Positions 1 to 11,751 of a stretch of 64,000 nucleotides of DNA are shown one piece after another (positions within the stretch are counted from its first letter, which is position 1; each line of letters begins with the position of its first letter). This DNA is from Margaritifera margaritifera (taxonomy: Eukaryota; Mollusca; Bivalvia; Unionida; Margaritiferidae), in the NCBI GenBank assembly GCA_029931535.1, contig JAQPZY010001548.1:1800001-1864000 (forward strand), read 5' to 3'. The translations under genes were made by a program, and so were the position numbers. The notes beneath the pieces are model-generated. The model saw only the letters and a program-made list of their open reading frames with translations. It was not told the origin of the DNA and did no database searches.

Positions 1-1780
1 ATACCCTAGCTGCAGATACCACCATTTTGCATTTGAATAGCCCACTTAAGGATCCCCTTACATATCAGTATGTAAGTATATGTTACAATGTAGTAATCAC
101 CATGGCATGCTGAAAAGTGGTGCTGATATATTGTGGTATATGTTGTCTCTATGGATTGATGGTTGAAACATCACAGAATGAATATCAATACAATTTATAC
201 TGTTGGCTGCTGTGGTGTTGATCATCATGAACAATGCATTGAGTTATCACACCTAAAATTTCTTTTCCTCATGCAATGCTGTAAATCCCTTTATTCAAGG
301 TTATGCCTTTTTAATAGTGGTAACTAAAAAGGTGATTTTTGTGATCTTTTACCAGGGACATACTGTTGCCTTAGCTTGCATTTGCAGTTTAAACATTAGG
401 CTACGTAAGATTCGTATAAGAAGCAAATATGAACATTCTGTGCTGTGTCAAACAAATTTCAAAGTCAGATGGTAGCCCAGCATAAATTCAGTCTCATAGA
501 GAAAGCTTAAAAATATGTTAGCTTTTAAACTGCCTTCCACACACACACAGAAAAAAATATCGAAAATTGAGATAATGGCATGACATGATTTTGTGGCTGT
601 CCCAAGAATTGTGAAGAAAATATTTTGAAGAAAGGAACACAGGAGTCAAGAAAAAAGGGAGAATCTGAGCAGGGATATAAAATGTCAGACATGATTTAGC
701 ATTTAAATTTAAATGAGGTGGGATGTTTTCAAGTGCATAGTACATCATCCACTCGTATCATGATGTCAACAAAGTGGCAATGAGGTCACTGTGGCACATG
801 CAACTATTCACAGGCAATCCATAATGAACTAGAAGCTTGAGAAAGCAAATTTTTGAGAGCACATACTCCCACTGACCAAGTGTCGATGCCAGACAATTTG
901 TGCCGGACCTAAAACCTGTTCTGCCTATAAAGGTGTAGTAGACCCAATCAAAATCAAGACAATTATCTGAATACAGTGCATGTTTACAATTTAAGGAAAG
1001 CAAGTCTCATTATATAAACCCTATGTCACTGAGTTTAAATAACACTATTTTTTTACCATAGCACAAGGGTTATCAGAAAATTAAATGATCCAAACTGGAT
1101 GATCTGGGAGGATTTTTGGTGATAGGGCCATCATTTTACATTGTTAGTTGCGACAAAGAGCAGACTAATAATATTAGTTAAAAATCAGTTTTGGGAAGGA
1201 ATGCATCTTTGAGATTACTTGTGTTGGTTTTATTATTGAATAATAATTATTCCCCTTTGTCTTCATATCACATATTACTTGGCTACCTGAATTCAACATA
1301 TAGTAACCCAGACAAAGTATTCTGTTAGCCTCAGGGCTCATGGGCACCAGATTTTTTTTTACCTTGCAGTATCTGGAAAAGTTGGGACTGCATTATCCCA
1401 CCCCTTTGTGGATGAATGCATGTACAGTGCATGTGTAAAGCCTGTAGTTCTTCTGTACACTGTTTCTGATGAAGATTTCAAACATTAAAGTGGTGCAGCT
1501 CTAATGGCTCACCATCACAAATCCCCATGCTTTTCATATATTGCTGCACCTAAAACAGCATTATTTTATACCCCCTAGGCTACTTCCTCCACAATCCCCC
1601 CAAAGTTAACTCATTCATCCTTAATCTAGACCATGTAGTCATATTCTATCTACTGTAAAACCAGTGTTGAAAGACCACACAGGTGACCATCTAAAAGTGA
1701 TCACTACGAGTAGGTGGTCTGTGTATGTAGGTAAAAAATGAATTGATGTACATACATGTATAAATGGAAGCCAAGAAACT
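1..1780. other. Non-coding stretch, no gene recognised
   Basis: AT-rich sequence. The open stretches on the minus strand around 520-1000 are short, lack recognisable motifs and have no convincing splice context. No TIR, LTR or tandem array stands out. Confidence 0.6.
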
Positions 1781-1789
1781 TAGTCTTTA

Positions 1790-2595
1790 TACACTGAGAA
1801 GCTGCTGGACAAATCCCCTATGAACTATTCAATGATATACAGCATTGCTTGCTTGGATCCATCATTAGTCTTGTCAATTAGAGATGTTTCAGTCCGTCAG
1901 TTCAAGAAGATGCACAGAGTTCTAGTTTCCAAGAGAAACTTTCCCTCACAAAATTGTGATGAGGCTATTACACAGTGGAACACATTTATTCATGAAGCTG
2001 TTGCCCATGGGTCTCTGGGATAATTTAATAGACAGCGTGATTGCCTTGACAAATTTTACTTTGACAGGCTGGCATTGAAACCCAGATTTTCTCATGTATG
2101 GAAAGTAGTAAAAATTGTGCTGCTATTATCGCATGGTCAAGCCTCAGTTGAGCTTGGTTTTAGTGTCAACAAGGAAGTTGAGGCTCACAATTTGAAGGAG
2201 TTAAGTGTGGTCACCAGAAGAACTGTCTGTGATTACACTGACAGTGTGGGTGGAGTGGAGAATGTTCTTATTACTCCAAAACTATTGATGCATTGCAGCA
2301 GTGCTTATCACCAGTATCAGGCCTATTTGGATGAAGAAAAAAAGATGAAGACACAAAGAACAGAAAGAGAAAATCAGAGATGGAAGAAATAGATGAAATC
2401 AAGAGAAAAAAAAGAGACATTGATATGCTGAATAAGAGTGCTGATGACTATGCAGAGGAAGCAGAAAAGATGAAGCTGTTTTTTCTAGTCACAAAAAGCA
2501 ACAGCATGAGGAGGACTGGTAGATAAAGGCAGAAGAAATAAAGCAGCTTAATAAACAAATGGATGAAAAGCTGCTTCAAATTAAGAATACTTGAA
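1790..2595 (+). pseudogene. Decayed hAT-like (hATC-type) transposon-derived protein, C-terminal part
   Basis: One reading frame runs through about 1811-2392 with a single in-frame stop at 2021-2023. It then continues in another frame to about 2595, so it carries at least one nonsense change and one frameshift. The segment around 2117-2190 reads LSHGQASVELGFSVNKEV, a serine-histidine...VE.GFS signature. That resembles the hAT C-terminal dimerisation block (LPHSNADVERVFS), in a version common in repetitive uncharacterised proteins of aquatic invertebrates and fish. Downstream, codons for a Lys/Glu-rich coiled coil follow in the shifted frame (KRKKRDIDMLNKSADDYAEE, then KSNSMRR). I infer the dead last exon of a transposase-like gene. 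The N-terminal part and terminal repeats were not found. Assignment to hAT rather than another DDE family is only moderately secure. Confidence 0.6.
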
Positions 2596-3245
2596 CAGAG
2601 AGATAGTTTACATATTGAACTGTTGGATTTTAAATTTTATCACCATTCTTCTACAGTCTATCTTTGCTTGTAAATATCCAATTTTACATTGTGTTTAATT
2701 AATTACACATACAATTTTAATTTATAGTATCAGAAAATGTCGCTTTATTCCATTGCTCACTCAAAATTTTAACCTTGAAAAGTCATGAAAAACATTGAAA
2801 AATGCTAGAATTTTGTCAAAAGATTCTGCTGCGGACCCTGGGATTAATATGGACAAGTAAAATAGCTTGTGAATTTAAATTCAGAGGTTTTAGAAGAGAT
2901 AGCATAATAGCTATATGGACACAGATAGACAGACACATTGAGGGTATCACAATTTGGTAATTATCTTAATTATTAATTTGGAAGGATTGTAGATGTGCAA
3001 AACAGGTCTATGTTTATCACCAAAAACAAAGGTTATCTCATTATTTAAAAAAAAAACAACTGGGATTTTATTGAACATATTGCACTGTAAGAGAATTTCC
3101 AACACAGATTTATTAATTGAAAAATAAACACAACAAGCATTTACAAAAATATTTGATAATTATTATTAAAAAGAAAAAGTTCTAATTACACAGTATAGAC
3201 CTTTCCAACATGTCAATCAATCATGCTTAGCACTTTCTTATCTAA
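2596..3245. other. Non-coding stretch, no gene recognised
   Basis: AT-rich, with A-runs and no motif I can assign. It separates the decayed hAT-like exon from the 3' end of the minus-strand LINE. Confidence 0.5.
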
Positions 3246-3249
3246 TTAT

Positions 3250-5335
3250 CTGTTGTTCATCCTTCGAGTTCAAAGATGACCATGACATCACTAACTGGTT
3301 TGGTTTCCATGAGAACATGACTGGGAATGGTTCAAATAACTCAAATCATCCATGACACAAGCGAGCTTGCCCATTGCTGAACCATTACAATGAATTTCTC
3401 TGGGCAACCAAATTTTGTAATGATCTTCCAGAGGCCCCCATGACTGGTTGTGTCAAGGGTCAACAAAAGACGTGTACAGGTTGGAGTTCTGTTTCTGGCA
3501 TTTCTTCTAGAATTGATGAGCTGCAAAACACCATGTCTGTGGTTCCTTGTCCTATCCTGAAGCCACATTGACTCTCAGGCAGGAGCCCTTGATCAGTGTG
3601 ATGCACAGAGGGATTCAGCAGAATTCTGGTGAGGATTTTGCCAGCTATTGACAACAAGGAGATACTCCAATGGTATTCACAGGATTGCCTGTTGCCTTTA
3701 GTAGCTTGTACAAATGGATAATGGATGCATCATTGTACTCCTGGCATATAGTTCCTTAAGTCCACATTGACTGGAAGAGTTCAGTCAGTTTCTGAGCCAT
3801 GTGTGAGCCTCTGGCTTTATAGATTTCTGCTAGTATAGCATCTGATCCAGGTACTTTGCCATTTGACAGCAGGTCAGTTGCTTTCTCAGTTTCAGTCAGA
3901 ATTGGAGGATCAGCAAGAGATATGTTGATTTTCACTTGGGATGTTCAATCAGTTGCCTCCTCACTGATATATATGATTGTTGATTGAGGATGTTATTGAA
4001 GTGTTATGCCCATCTTTGTGGTATCTTTTCTTTGTCAGTGAGCAATGTGGTGCCATCAGCACTCAGTATTCGAAATGTTCCTGATGACTGGCCTGTGGAT
4101 TGTCTTCAAAGCATCATAGAAGTTCTTCATGTCATTCCTGTCTGCATAGGACTGAATCTCATCTGCCTTATTGTTCAGCCATGAGTCTTGCAGCTCTCTG
4201 AGTTTGCATTGGACAGTCCTCTTGATGTTGCTGAAGGCTGCATTCTTAGATGATGAAGTGCCATCTTCTAAACAGGCCTTTTGGAGCTGATGTTTCTCGT
4301 TCAGTAGTCACCATACATCAGCATCATTCTGATCAAACTAATCATGATGTTTACATGTGGTGGGACCAAGGGTTTTGGATGCAGCTGAGTACACAGTTGC
4401 TGAAGGATACCCAATTTTCCTCAACATTCTCAGAGCTTGCATTAATTGTTACTAGTTACTAGTTGGTTGTATAGTTCTTCAATAAATGCCTGTTTCACAT
4501 TCTCCTGGGGTTTTTTTGTTGTTGGGGGGGGGTGCTCTTTTGCCTTATGGTCGTCTACTAGGCTGAATCCGGATATTGAGCTTGGAGACTATGAGCCTGT
4601 GGTCAGTCCAGCATTCTGCACTTCTCATGGCCTTTGTCACTTGGACATCTTTCCTGCCTCTTCTGATGATGGCATAGTCAGTGAGATGCCAGTGCTTGGA
4701 GCATGGGTGCATCCAAGACGTTTTGTTGCAGTTTGGCAGGCAGAAGACTGTATTGGTGATTAGGAGGTCGTGTTCAGCACATTTTCTCAGTAGGAGTCTG
4801 TTGTTTCATTTGCCAAAGCCATTTTTGCCGATGATGCCTGGCCATGTCTGGTGATATGCACCAACTCCAGCATTGAAGTCACCAGGGATCATGAGTTTGT
4901 CTGCCCTCAGCACTTATGCGATAAGAGACTCTATGTCTTCATAAAATTTGTCCTCGATCTCATCTGGGTTGGTCATGGTGGATGCATAAATGCTGATGAT
5001 AGTTACATGTCTTTTCTAGACAGTTTGCATGAATCTGTCATTTACACCTTTTGGGAGATTTGTGAGCTTGCTGACTAGCAGTGATTTTATGGCAAATCTA
5101 ACACCAGCTTCACATCACTCTTCTTTACTTAAGCCACTCCAGAAGGTGTAGCCGGCTCCTATTTCAGTGAGTTGTTCTCCCTCAGCTAGGCAAGTTTCAC
5201 TCAGGGCTGACATCTGGATGTTGAATCTGCCCAGTTCTCTACCAACTAGAGCTTTCTTCTCTCAGGTCAGTCTGCTGATGTACTGTCCATTAATGTGCAC
5301 ACATTCCAGGCACCAATGGTGAGTGACATCGCCTT
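3250..5335 (-). mobile_element. Non-LTR retrotransposon (APE + RT), internally deleted and inactive
   Basis: Read on the minus strand. Near 5320 the sequence opens with an endonuclease start of the type 'LTIGAWNVCTLM' and continues through decayed endonuclease and linker to a reverse transcriptase fingers region. Two overlapping frames (3657-3460 and 3568-3341) give LSIAGKILTRILL, LLPESQCGFR and GLWKIITKFGCPEKF, classic LINE RT blocks. The RT then breaks off: the catalytic (Y/F)xDD box and thumb are missing. Within about 100 bp the sequence passes into what looks like the element's 3' end (WSS-type codons, then 'gaacaacagata', about 3250-3290). About 1 kb therefore appears deleted. Numerous stops and frameshifts make it inactive. 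The family is widespread in fish and molluscs. I do not assign a clade. Confidence 0.8.
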
Positions 5336-5960
5336 TGTCTTTTTATGTGAATTTCAACCATTGAGGTGAAACAGGCAATGTTTAGTGCACCTTTTATAGC
5401 CCCTTCCTCATGCTATGGGGTGAGCAATGTTATCCTAAATAGGGCTCCTCAGTCACCCAAGGGGCTTCCAAGTTCCACTACTGCTTCAGTCCAGTGAAAA
5501 GTGATCCTGTTCCCTGAGCTGCCTGTGTGCAGGTTTTGCAGCTACAGCTCCCAGTGTATCCACACTTGCTGGTTTGCCACTAGCCCATTGCCACAGGACT
5601 TGATGAAGGTATATGGTGTTGAGGGGGAAAGTTGAGCAGTCACCCTCACTCTCTTGTCTGTGCTTGTCTCAATCCAATGGTGCAACAATGTCGAGGCATA
5701 TGGAGATGAGTGGATGCAGTGGGTGACCATCAGGTCCTGTTGCACCTGAGCTGATGCAGTGTGCTTTCCACACAGCTCTTGCTTTCTGCCTTCACAGCAG
5801 GGGGTGATAAGCATATTTGCTTGATGCCTGATCCACCAGAGAGGACTTTACCAAGGGAGCCAGATGTAGCTGTCCACTCTGGGTCAACAGTCACAGGTAG
5901 TAATGTCTACTGTTACTTACAGTAGCAGGAATAGCCTGATCTGACCATAGATAATGGGAG
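5336..5960 (-). mobile_element. Probable 5' untranslated leader of the same LINE
   Basis: This lies directly upstream (on the minus strand) of the endonuclease start at about 5320. It is GC-richer than its surroundings and lacks a long frame with LINE motifs. It ends upstream near 5960, where sequence composition changes. Continuity of composition is the main evidence, and the outer boundary is approximate. Confidence 0.5.
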
Positions 5961-6980
5961 GTCTTAGGCCTGGTTGTTAGTAGTTGCATCATGACCCATA
6001 ATTTGGGTCACCACTTGGGAATGTTCCCACAACATGGACTAAAATAGAGGAAATATATATAGTAACTTTTAGCCAAAATCTCTCAGAACTACTGCTTTGA
6101 TTTTGCTAAATTTTGCAAATGGCGTGGCCAGGGCTTATGGCAAATTTCTGAAAGGTCCATTGTTACCTAACTCAGTCATAAATCTGAACATGTACCTTTT
6201 AAGAGGACAAGTTTTCCTTTTCCTACGCTCTACACCTTCTTCACAGAGCCTTCATGGGGCATTTGATTTTAGCAATCTATCAATTGAATAGTTGTCAGAG
6301 TTTGTATGGTTAAGAAAATAATTGTTGGAAACTTTTATTTGCAGTGAGACAAATGTACCTACCTCAACCATTACTTTTTTTGTTCTGATTATGACAAACA
6401 AAATAGAATTGAAGCAAATGTTAAATTTTCGGATTTGAATATTTGTTGAATGTATTTGGATAGAATTTGAGTATAATTTATCAGCGGTAATAAAGTGATC
6501 AAATCCATCTTTTTTCCTTTCTTTTTTTTTGTCTACTTTCATATTTATTGACATCCTCTCTCCTCACCAAGCCACATTGAAAACACTGTAAACTCAGTCA
6601 TCTAAATCTAATTAAATGACATTTTAGAAGTCTTGAGTAAACTTTCTTTTTGGATTCAGAAATCTCAATTGAATGTTGGTATTATTTTAATAGCAGCAAT
6701 TACTTATCCTGTCGCTATTGTTAGCTTTGTCATTTTTGTGCCAAAAAACCACCGTCCGTTCGATGTGAATACATCCTCCCACAGAGTGGAAAAAGGCATT
6801 AGTATGACCTTTGCACTCCAGTCTGTGCCTCGTTTAGGTTTGCCTAAACTCATCATCTTTTTTTCGGATGCCATACTGAATAGACGTTGCCTGAAGACAG
6901 CACCAGAGAAAATTGTGCCTGTTACAATTACCGCATTAGCAGTCGCCTCTTACAGTTCATAATAATTCTATATGGTGTTG
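5961..6980. other. No recognisable gene; short unassigned open frames on both strands around 6.63-6.96 kb
   Basis: A plus-strand frame of 109 codons (6633-6962) and an opposing minus-strand frame of 54 codons (start near 6873, sequence MASEKKMMSLGKPKRGTDW) overlap. Neither shows a domain I recognise. The stretch has more CpG than the rest of the window, which could mean young transposon sequence or a regulatory region. Confidence 0.35.
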
Positions 6981-7578
6981 CACTATCCGTTCGTTTAAAA
7001 TTCCGTTTTGTAAACTTTCCCCTTTATTAGAACTTAGTTCTTAAGGGGCTACCAGAGGCTACCTCGTGTATTCCACCCCTTAAAATGGGTGGAAACACTC
7101 AATTAATTTACTGATAAGAAACAACTGAGGTACGGGTAAGTCTCTATATTTTTACAATAACAGCAGGCCCTGCCTAACAGAGAGAACACGTATACCGCTC
7201 TCTTCGAAAGAACGTGACCATTATCGGTAAAATTTTCACGTACAGTGTATATCATATTCAATTAATGTCCACACTATGAATTGCGTGGTCTTTGCAATAT
7301 GTTCTGCATGTTACTTAATAAAATTCAGTGACATTTTTTATTCTTTCACAGTTTAACAGGACGACATACAGGTACGTAACCGGTTATTCCTAACGAGGTC
7401 AAATTTATCATTTACCTCGTACATACAGGTACGTAAAAAAGAAGAAAAAAAAAGTGCACAGTGGTGTAAGTGGTACGCACTAAATACAAGCAACGTAGTA
7501 CATACACAGTGGTGTACGCTGTACGCACTAAATAAATCAAGGTGAGTTTTCACATGAATTACTTAAACTATCAGAATA
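6981..7578 (+). mobile_element. Likely 5' flank or leader of DIRS-like copy 1, with short direct repeats
   Basis: CpG-containing sequence immediately upstream of the Gag start. It contains the motif acatacaggtacgtaa twice (near 7364 and 7423) and two imperfect copies of an element ending in tacgcactaaat (near 7458-7487 and 7504-7532). A 7-bp inverted repeat (tccaccc / gggtgga) sits near 7071-7092. I infer it is part of the element because of position. No terminal repeat partner was identified. Confidence 0.4.
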
Positions 7579-8938
7579 ATGTCAGCACAGTCTGTGGGGA
7601 AGTGTGGCCACAAGAAGGGCTCTTCGGACACTCACCCAGACTGCATTAAGTGCTCCAAGTGCACACGAAAAAATTGTTGCACACTTTGTGAATCATGGCC
7701 TTCTGCCACCTGGCATCTAGTGGATTCCAGACGTACTTATCGAGGACACAGGAATATTCCCTCCATCACATCGTCAGATTTTTCTGGATTCACTGTGAGA
7801 TCTCGGCTTTTGGGACAAACTTCATTGGAAGCCAGTGAGGCCCCTCTAGAAAGAGAGACTGGACATTCGACGAGTAAATCACCCCCTCCCCACAGGGGGG
7901 GAGAAGATGAACACTTCTCACATTGAAGCCTCACATAGCGAGTCACTCCCTCCTGTTAGGGAGGTTGAGCACTGCGACAGCGGGTTGCCCCCCCCATTAG
8001 GGAGGTTGAGCACTGTGACAGCAGGTCGCGCCTTCTCATTAGGGAAGTTGAGCACTGCAGCAGCGGGTCACGCCTTCCCATTAGGGAAGTTGAGCACTGC
8101 TCCCCTCACCTTTGGGATAGTGATATTTCAGTCAAAGATGATTCCCTCTCTGACCATCACTCATTGGCCTCACGGTATGGGGACAGGGTACGGACTGAGT
8201 ACCCCCCTTTACTGTCCCATCCTGTGCAGGATTGGAAGTCTGCCCACTGGGCTCAGACTAGGGAAGGGGAACGGATCGGCATCCCTCCCAACCCTATTAT
8301 CCCAATGAATCCTTATGGGATGTGGGGCCCTCCACCTCAAGGCACGTGGTCCACTATGCACCGTCGGCTACTGTACCTTTCCCTTACAGTCAAGGTGATG
8401 CTGCTGCTCGTGTCCTGCCATCACCTCCTCTAGAAGGCTAGAGGTGTCACATCATCCAGGGTAGACAGGCGGTCTGGCCTCCCAACTAGAACTCATTCTG
8501 AACTACGGGCTGTGGCACAGACTGCTCCTATGCACGAGGGACATAGCGATGCCCACCCACTCCCTGACTCAAAGTATACCAAATGATGATGAAGTCCTCT
8601 CTATTCTCGTTGACTCAAATGAGTTTGAGACAGAAACAGCGGCACTGACACCTCCCAGGCCCACCCATTCCTCTCAGTTGGAAGTGGAGGAAGAGGTCTG
8701 GTCCTTTGATAAGGCAGTAAACGAAGTTTACCGCCTCTTACCCCTGGAATTGTTCCCCAAACCATGTGGCACACAATCCAAAAAGATACTCTCTCTTATG
8801 GAAAAGATCTCCGGTGAGCAAACACAACCAGACCTCTTGCTTTTCCCTCATTCACCAACGATTGAGGAACTATCCCAGAGGCTTTCGCTAGGCCAAAACG
8901 TAGCTCGGCAACGTCAATGTAGTCTGTCCCTTCCTTGA
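7579..8938 (+). pseudogene. DIRS-like retrotransposon copy 1: Gag-like ORF, frame-broken
   Basis: The first frame (7579-7926) begins with a Cys-rich block, HPDCIKCSKCTRKNCCTLC, followed by ESWPSATWHLVDSRRTY. That is the pattern of N-terminal Gag-like proteins of marine-invertebrate DIRS elements. The reading then moves through three more frames: 7907-8308, 8164-8433 (with IPMNPYGMWGPPPQG) and 8549-8938 (with EEEVWSFDKAVNEVYRLLP and PDLLLFPHS). The same blocks in the same order occur in copy 2 at 58.5-59.7 kb, which shows that this is one family. No RT, RNase H or tyrosine recombinase follows, so this copy is truncated after Gag. At least three frame changes make it non-functional. The Gag name rests on position and the Cys cluster. 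Its biochemical role is not known from the sequence. Confidence 0.75.
7956..8122 (+). repeat. 42-bp minisatellite, 4 copies, inside the DIRS Gag
   Basis: Units starting with ttaggg(a/g) at 7956, 7997, 8039 and 8081 are spaced 41, 42 and 42 bp. The 42-bp period is 14 codons, so in the 7907-8308 frame it makes a repeated peptide of the form LGKLSTAAAGHAFP. Copy 2 of the element does not show this expansion. Confidence 0.85.
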
Positions 8939-10093
8939 CATTAAGACCGTTAACGTTGAAGATTTTTTTACTTTAATGATGACATCCTGGTGATAAACCC
9001 GGTGGCCTTTTGGTACTTTTGTGTAAAAGAATGGGGTTTGGCTTATCAGTGGGAGAATTATGGTACTGTTTACAGGGAGAGTGATTTAACAAATCATAGA
9101 CCTTTTTTCCCAGCAAGGGGTTACATTTCAGTAAAGTGCACTTTCACAATCACTCTATTAGTAGAGAACACAGGCAAGCCATTTCCAGTTGACACCACAC
9201 ATTTATATTTTGCTTCAAATAAAAAATTATTAACCTTAACATTATTGCTTGTAATTTTGTTAAAGGCATATTGTTAAGACAAAAAGGGTGGGTTTTTATA
9301 CTGTTCACACCATGACCTTGTCAGATCTTTCTGGTAAATAAGTACATATCCCTTCTGTAAGTTTTGTGCATTTTGTAAGTTGTAAGTATGTTGGTTTCTT
9401 TCCTTAGAAAGATGTGTATCTAGTTACTGTATGTGCAGTTTGAGGGAGATCTTCATTATATTACTCACTATTCAATATTGTGCTTTGGCTTACTTGTCTT
9501 GGGAACATTTTATTTATTTTTCTTGCCCCCTTAATGACTAGAGCTTTGTCAAATTTGTAAAGAGACTTGCATTTATTTCCACAGGGCTTGCTACACTCTC
9601 AACACTGATTACAGAATGTGTGCATCTGAAATTATAAATCAATTTTTCCATTATAAGTAGTGATGAAATAAAGACCCCATTTTATCCTTTTTTAAATGAA
9701 ATGAACATCCAGATATGAACATTGCAAAATGTTTTAAAAGATCTTAGAAGATCAAGGTGCATACTAGTTTTTTAAAAAATTTAATAGATATGTTATACAG
9801 CCTGATTTTACCAGCATATTATACAAATGCCCATCCCAGTTAATACTGATCGAATACATGTTACATAAAGAAGTGTAATTGCTTAGCCATATGATTTGTA
9901 TGATGTCATCCTGCAGTTACCATTAGAGATGACTCACATTGTATTTCCTCTTTATTAAACCCAGAGGCCATCACATTTTACAACAGATTCAAACTATGCA
10001 GTTTCAGTACAGCTTTAGCTGAAGTGAACTCCAAATGCAGTAGAGTGCTGATGTGAAGTACATGTATTCATGAAGAGCCAGACATTTTGAAAG
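8939..10093. other. Non-coding stretch after truncated DIRS copy
   Basis: AT-rich. A 95-codon open frame at 8990-9277 has no recognisable motif. No array or TIR is visible. Confidence 0.5.
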
Positions 10094-10291
10094 CTTGTGT
10101 GAGTTTAGTTTAGTTTTTGCTGAATTTAATGGCACTTTTCAACACATGATTGTCTACATCATGCCAAGGAAATGGGAACTAAGTGCATTTTCCAATGACA
10201 CACCGAAGCAGCCAACCCGAGCTGGGCAGGTATCGAACCTGCAACCCTTGGATTACAAGTCTGACACTTTACCAACTGAGCTACTGCAGCT
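10094..10291 (-). mobile_element. tRNA-derived SINE (Thr-like head)
   Basis: The 5' head lies at the right end (minus strand). The A box reads tagctcagttgg (10271-10283 in complement), the B box ggttcgatacc (complement of 10229-10239), and the anticodon position TGT (complement of 10255-10257). The acceptor arms do not pair well, so this is a SINE head and not a working tRNA. The body continues leftward with gtgtcattgg...aaaagtgccattaaa and a short A-rich tail. The same body occurs at 13.96-14.11 kb. Confidence 0.8.
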
Positions 10292-10519
10292 AGTGTACTA
10301 TGTATATGATTTTATAAGCTGTAAGCTGTGATATGCTGTAGTTTTTGGACAGAAAGGTTTATTGTTAACAGGGCTGGAAAAATCCTTTATCCTGCAGCAG
10401 GGCATGTACAGTATGGGGATGGGGGCTTTTTTTGGTGTTTTTACAGCACAGCAACACAAGTAGGTTATTGAGTTACATTCTTTTACAGTAGGCCAGAGGT
10501 CATTTTTAGGTATAAAAAA

Positions 10520-10980
10520 AAGCATAATGCACAGTGTGTTGTTTATTAAAACTGGGAAAATGATTTCAACCTTAGTAAATGCCAAGTCTTACATGTACAT
10601 GTCACTTAAGCCAGACACCAAATTTGACATGTATATTTTGCATGGTGAGAAACTAGCAGTTGTAAATCATGCTAAATACCTTAGTGTAGCCTCAGCTAGA
10701 ACCACCATATCTCAAGATTAACAACCAGTGCCAATAGAACTTTAAGATTTCACCAGACAAAAATCAAAACCAAACATGAAGGAATATGCAAAACTGCTTA
10801 TAAATCCTTGGTTAGAATGCAACTTGAATATGCCTCCTCAGTCTTCAGCCCATGAACATTGGAACAGCCCAGATATTGAACAAATTCAAAGCAGAGCAGC
10901 TCCATGGGTAAATAAAAACTACTTGCAAAGTAATAGTGTAAATGATATGCAAGATACCAGTTAGTACCATACCCTTACAA
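10520..10980 (+). pseudogene. Non-LTR retrotransposon RT, C-terminal remnant
   Basis: Pieces of two frames carry the typical end of a Jockey/CR1-like RT polyprotein. They include LHGEKLAVVNHAKYLSVA (about 10640-10695), matching the usual 'L.G..L..V..AKYLGV' block, and then IEQIQSRAAPWVNKNY (about 10875-10925), matching 'IE.IQRRAARFV...Y'. Stops and frame changes intervene. The fragment is 5'-truncated, and no tail or target duplication was identified. Confidence 0.75.
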
Positions 10981-10984
10981 TATA

Positions 10985-11745
10985 AAAAGACAGCTGTGAC
11001 CTGCATTTTATTGGCTTATGTTAACCTTTTGCATTTAGCTCATGACCACATTGGTGTTTTATATACTGTATAATACGGTTATACCTGGAATCATGAAACT
11101 TGGTGAGAGGGTGCATCTTGATGAGTACTACACCATTATCTTAAAAGTAGGGTACTGTGACCAGTATTTCAAATTTTAAAGACTTTGGGTCAGTTTGATG
11201 TTTTTACTGTTCATGCTTTATTCATTAAACTAGATAATTGTATACACCTCAGTACTACACATATACCAAAATAGGTCACATTTGACCTATATTTTACATT
11301 TTACTGGCTTAGGTTAAGATTTTGCATTTAGCTCATGACTACATAGGTTTTATTCATGCACGGGGATGCATCTTGATGAACACTACTCCCTCATATTGGT
11401 AGTAGGTCATTATGGCCCACAATTTATGCTTTACTGTCTTGGGTTACATTTTATGTTCGTTAATTTCTCAGGCACTGTTCATGCTTGAAACATGAAAGTG
11501 ATGAGCATCTCTGTTACTACCATACTCTTCCAACAAAGAGGCTCATCATAACCTATCTTTCATGTTTTACTGACTTTGGTAATGTTTTTGCATTTAGCTC
11601 AGGACAACAAGTTTTTGGCATGTTACATATATATGCATACTGTCCCATCTAGAATCATGAAACTTGGTGAGTGGATGCATGCAGAATTCAACACTCAGCT
11701 ATATGCACAAACCCATAGGATTTCTATTTAGAAATCCAAGGTACT
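10985..11745 (+). repeat. Tandem-array family 3 (about 146-bp units), degenerate
   Basis: The block 'tttgcatttagctcatgac' recurs near 11030, 11323 and 11588, roughly one or two unit lengths apart. Intervening blocks contain atcatgaaacttggtgag and a 'gtcattatggcc' type segment. The same unit type occurs at 46.98-47.29 and 48.83-49.23 kb. Confidence 0.65.
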
Positions 11746-11751
11746 GTATAT

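Noticed and set aside
6633..6962. 109-codon plus-strand frame with hydrophobic segments
   Set aside because: No recognisable domain, no splice context, and an opposing frame is equally open.
10206..10290. tRNA-Thr-like sequence with A and B boxes
   Set aside because: The acceptor and other arms do not pair well and a SINE body is attached, so it was called as a SINE head and not a tRNA gene. The same applies at 53.63 kb.
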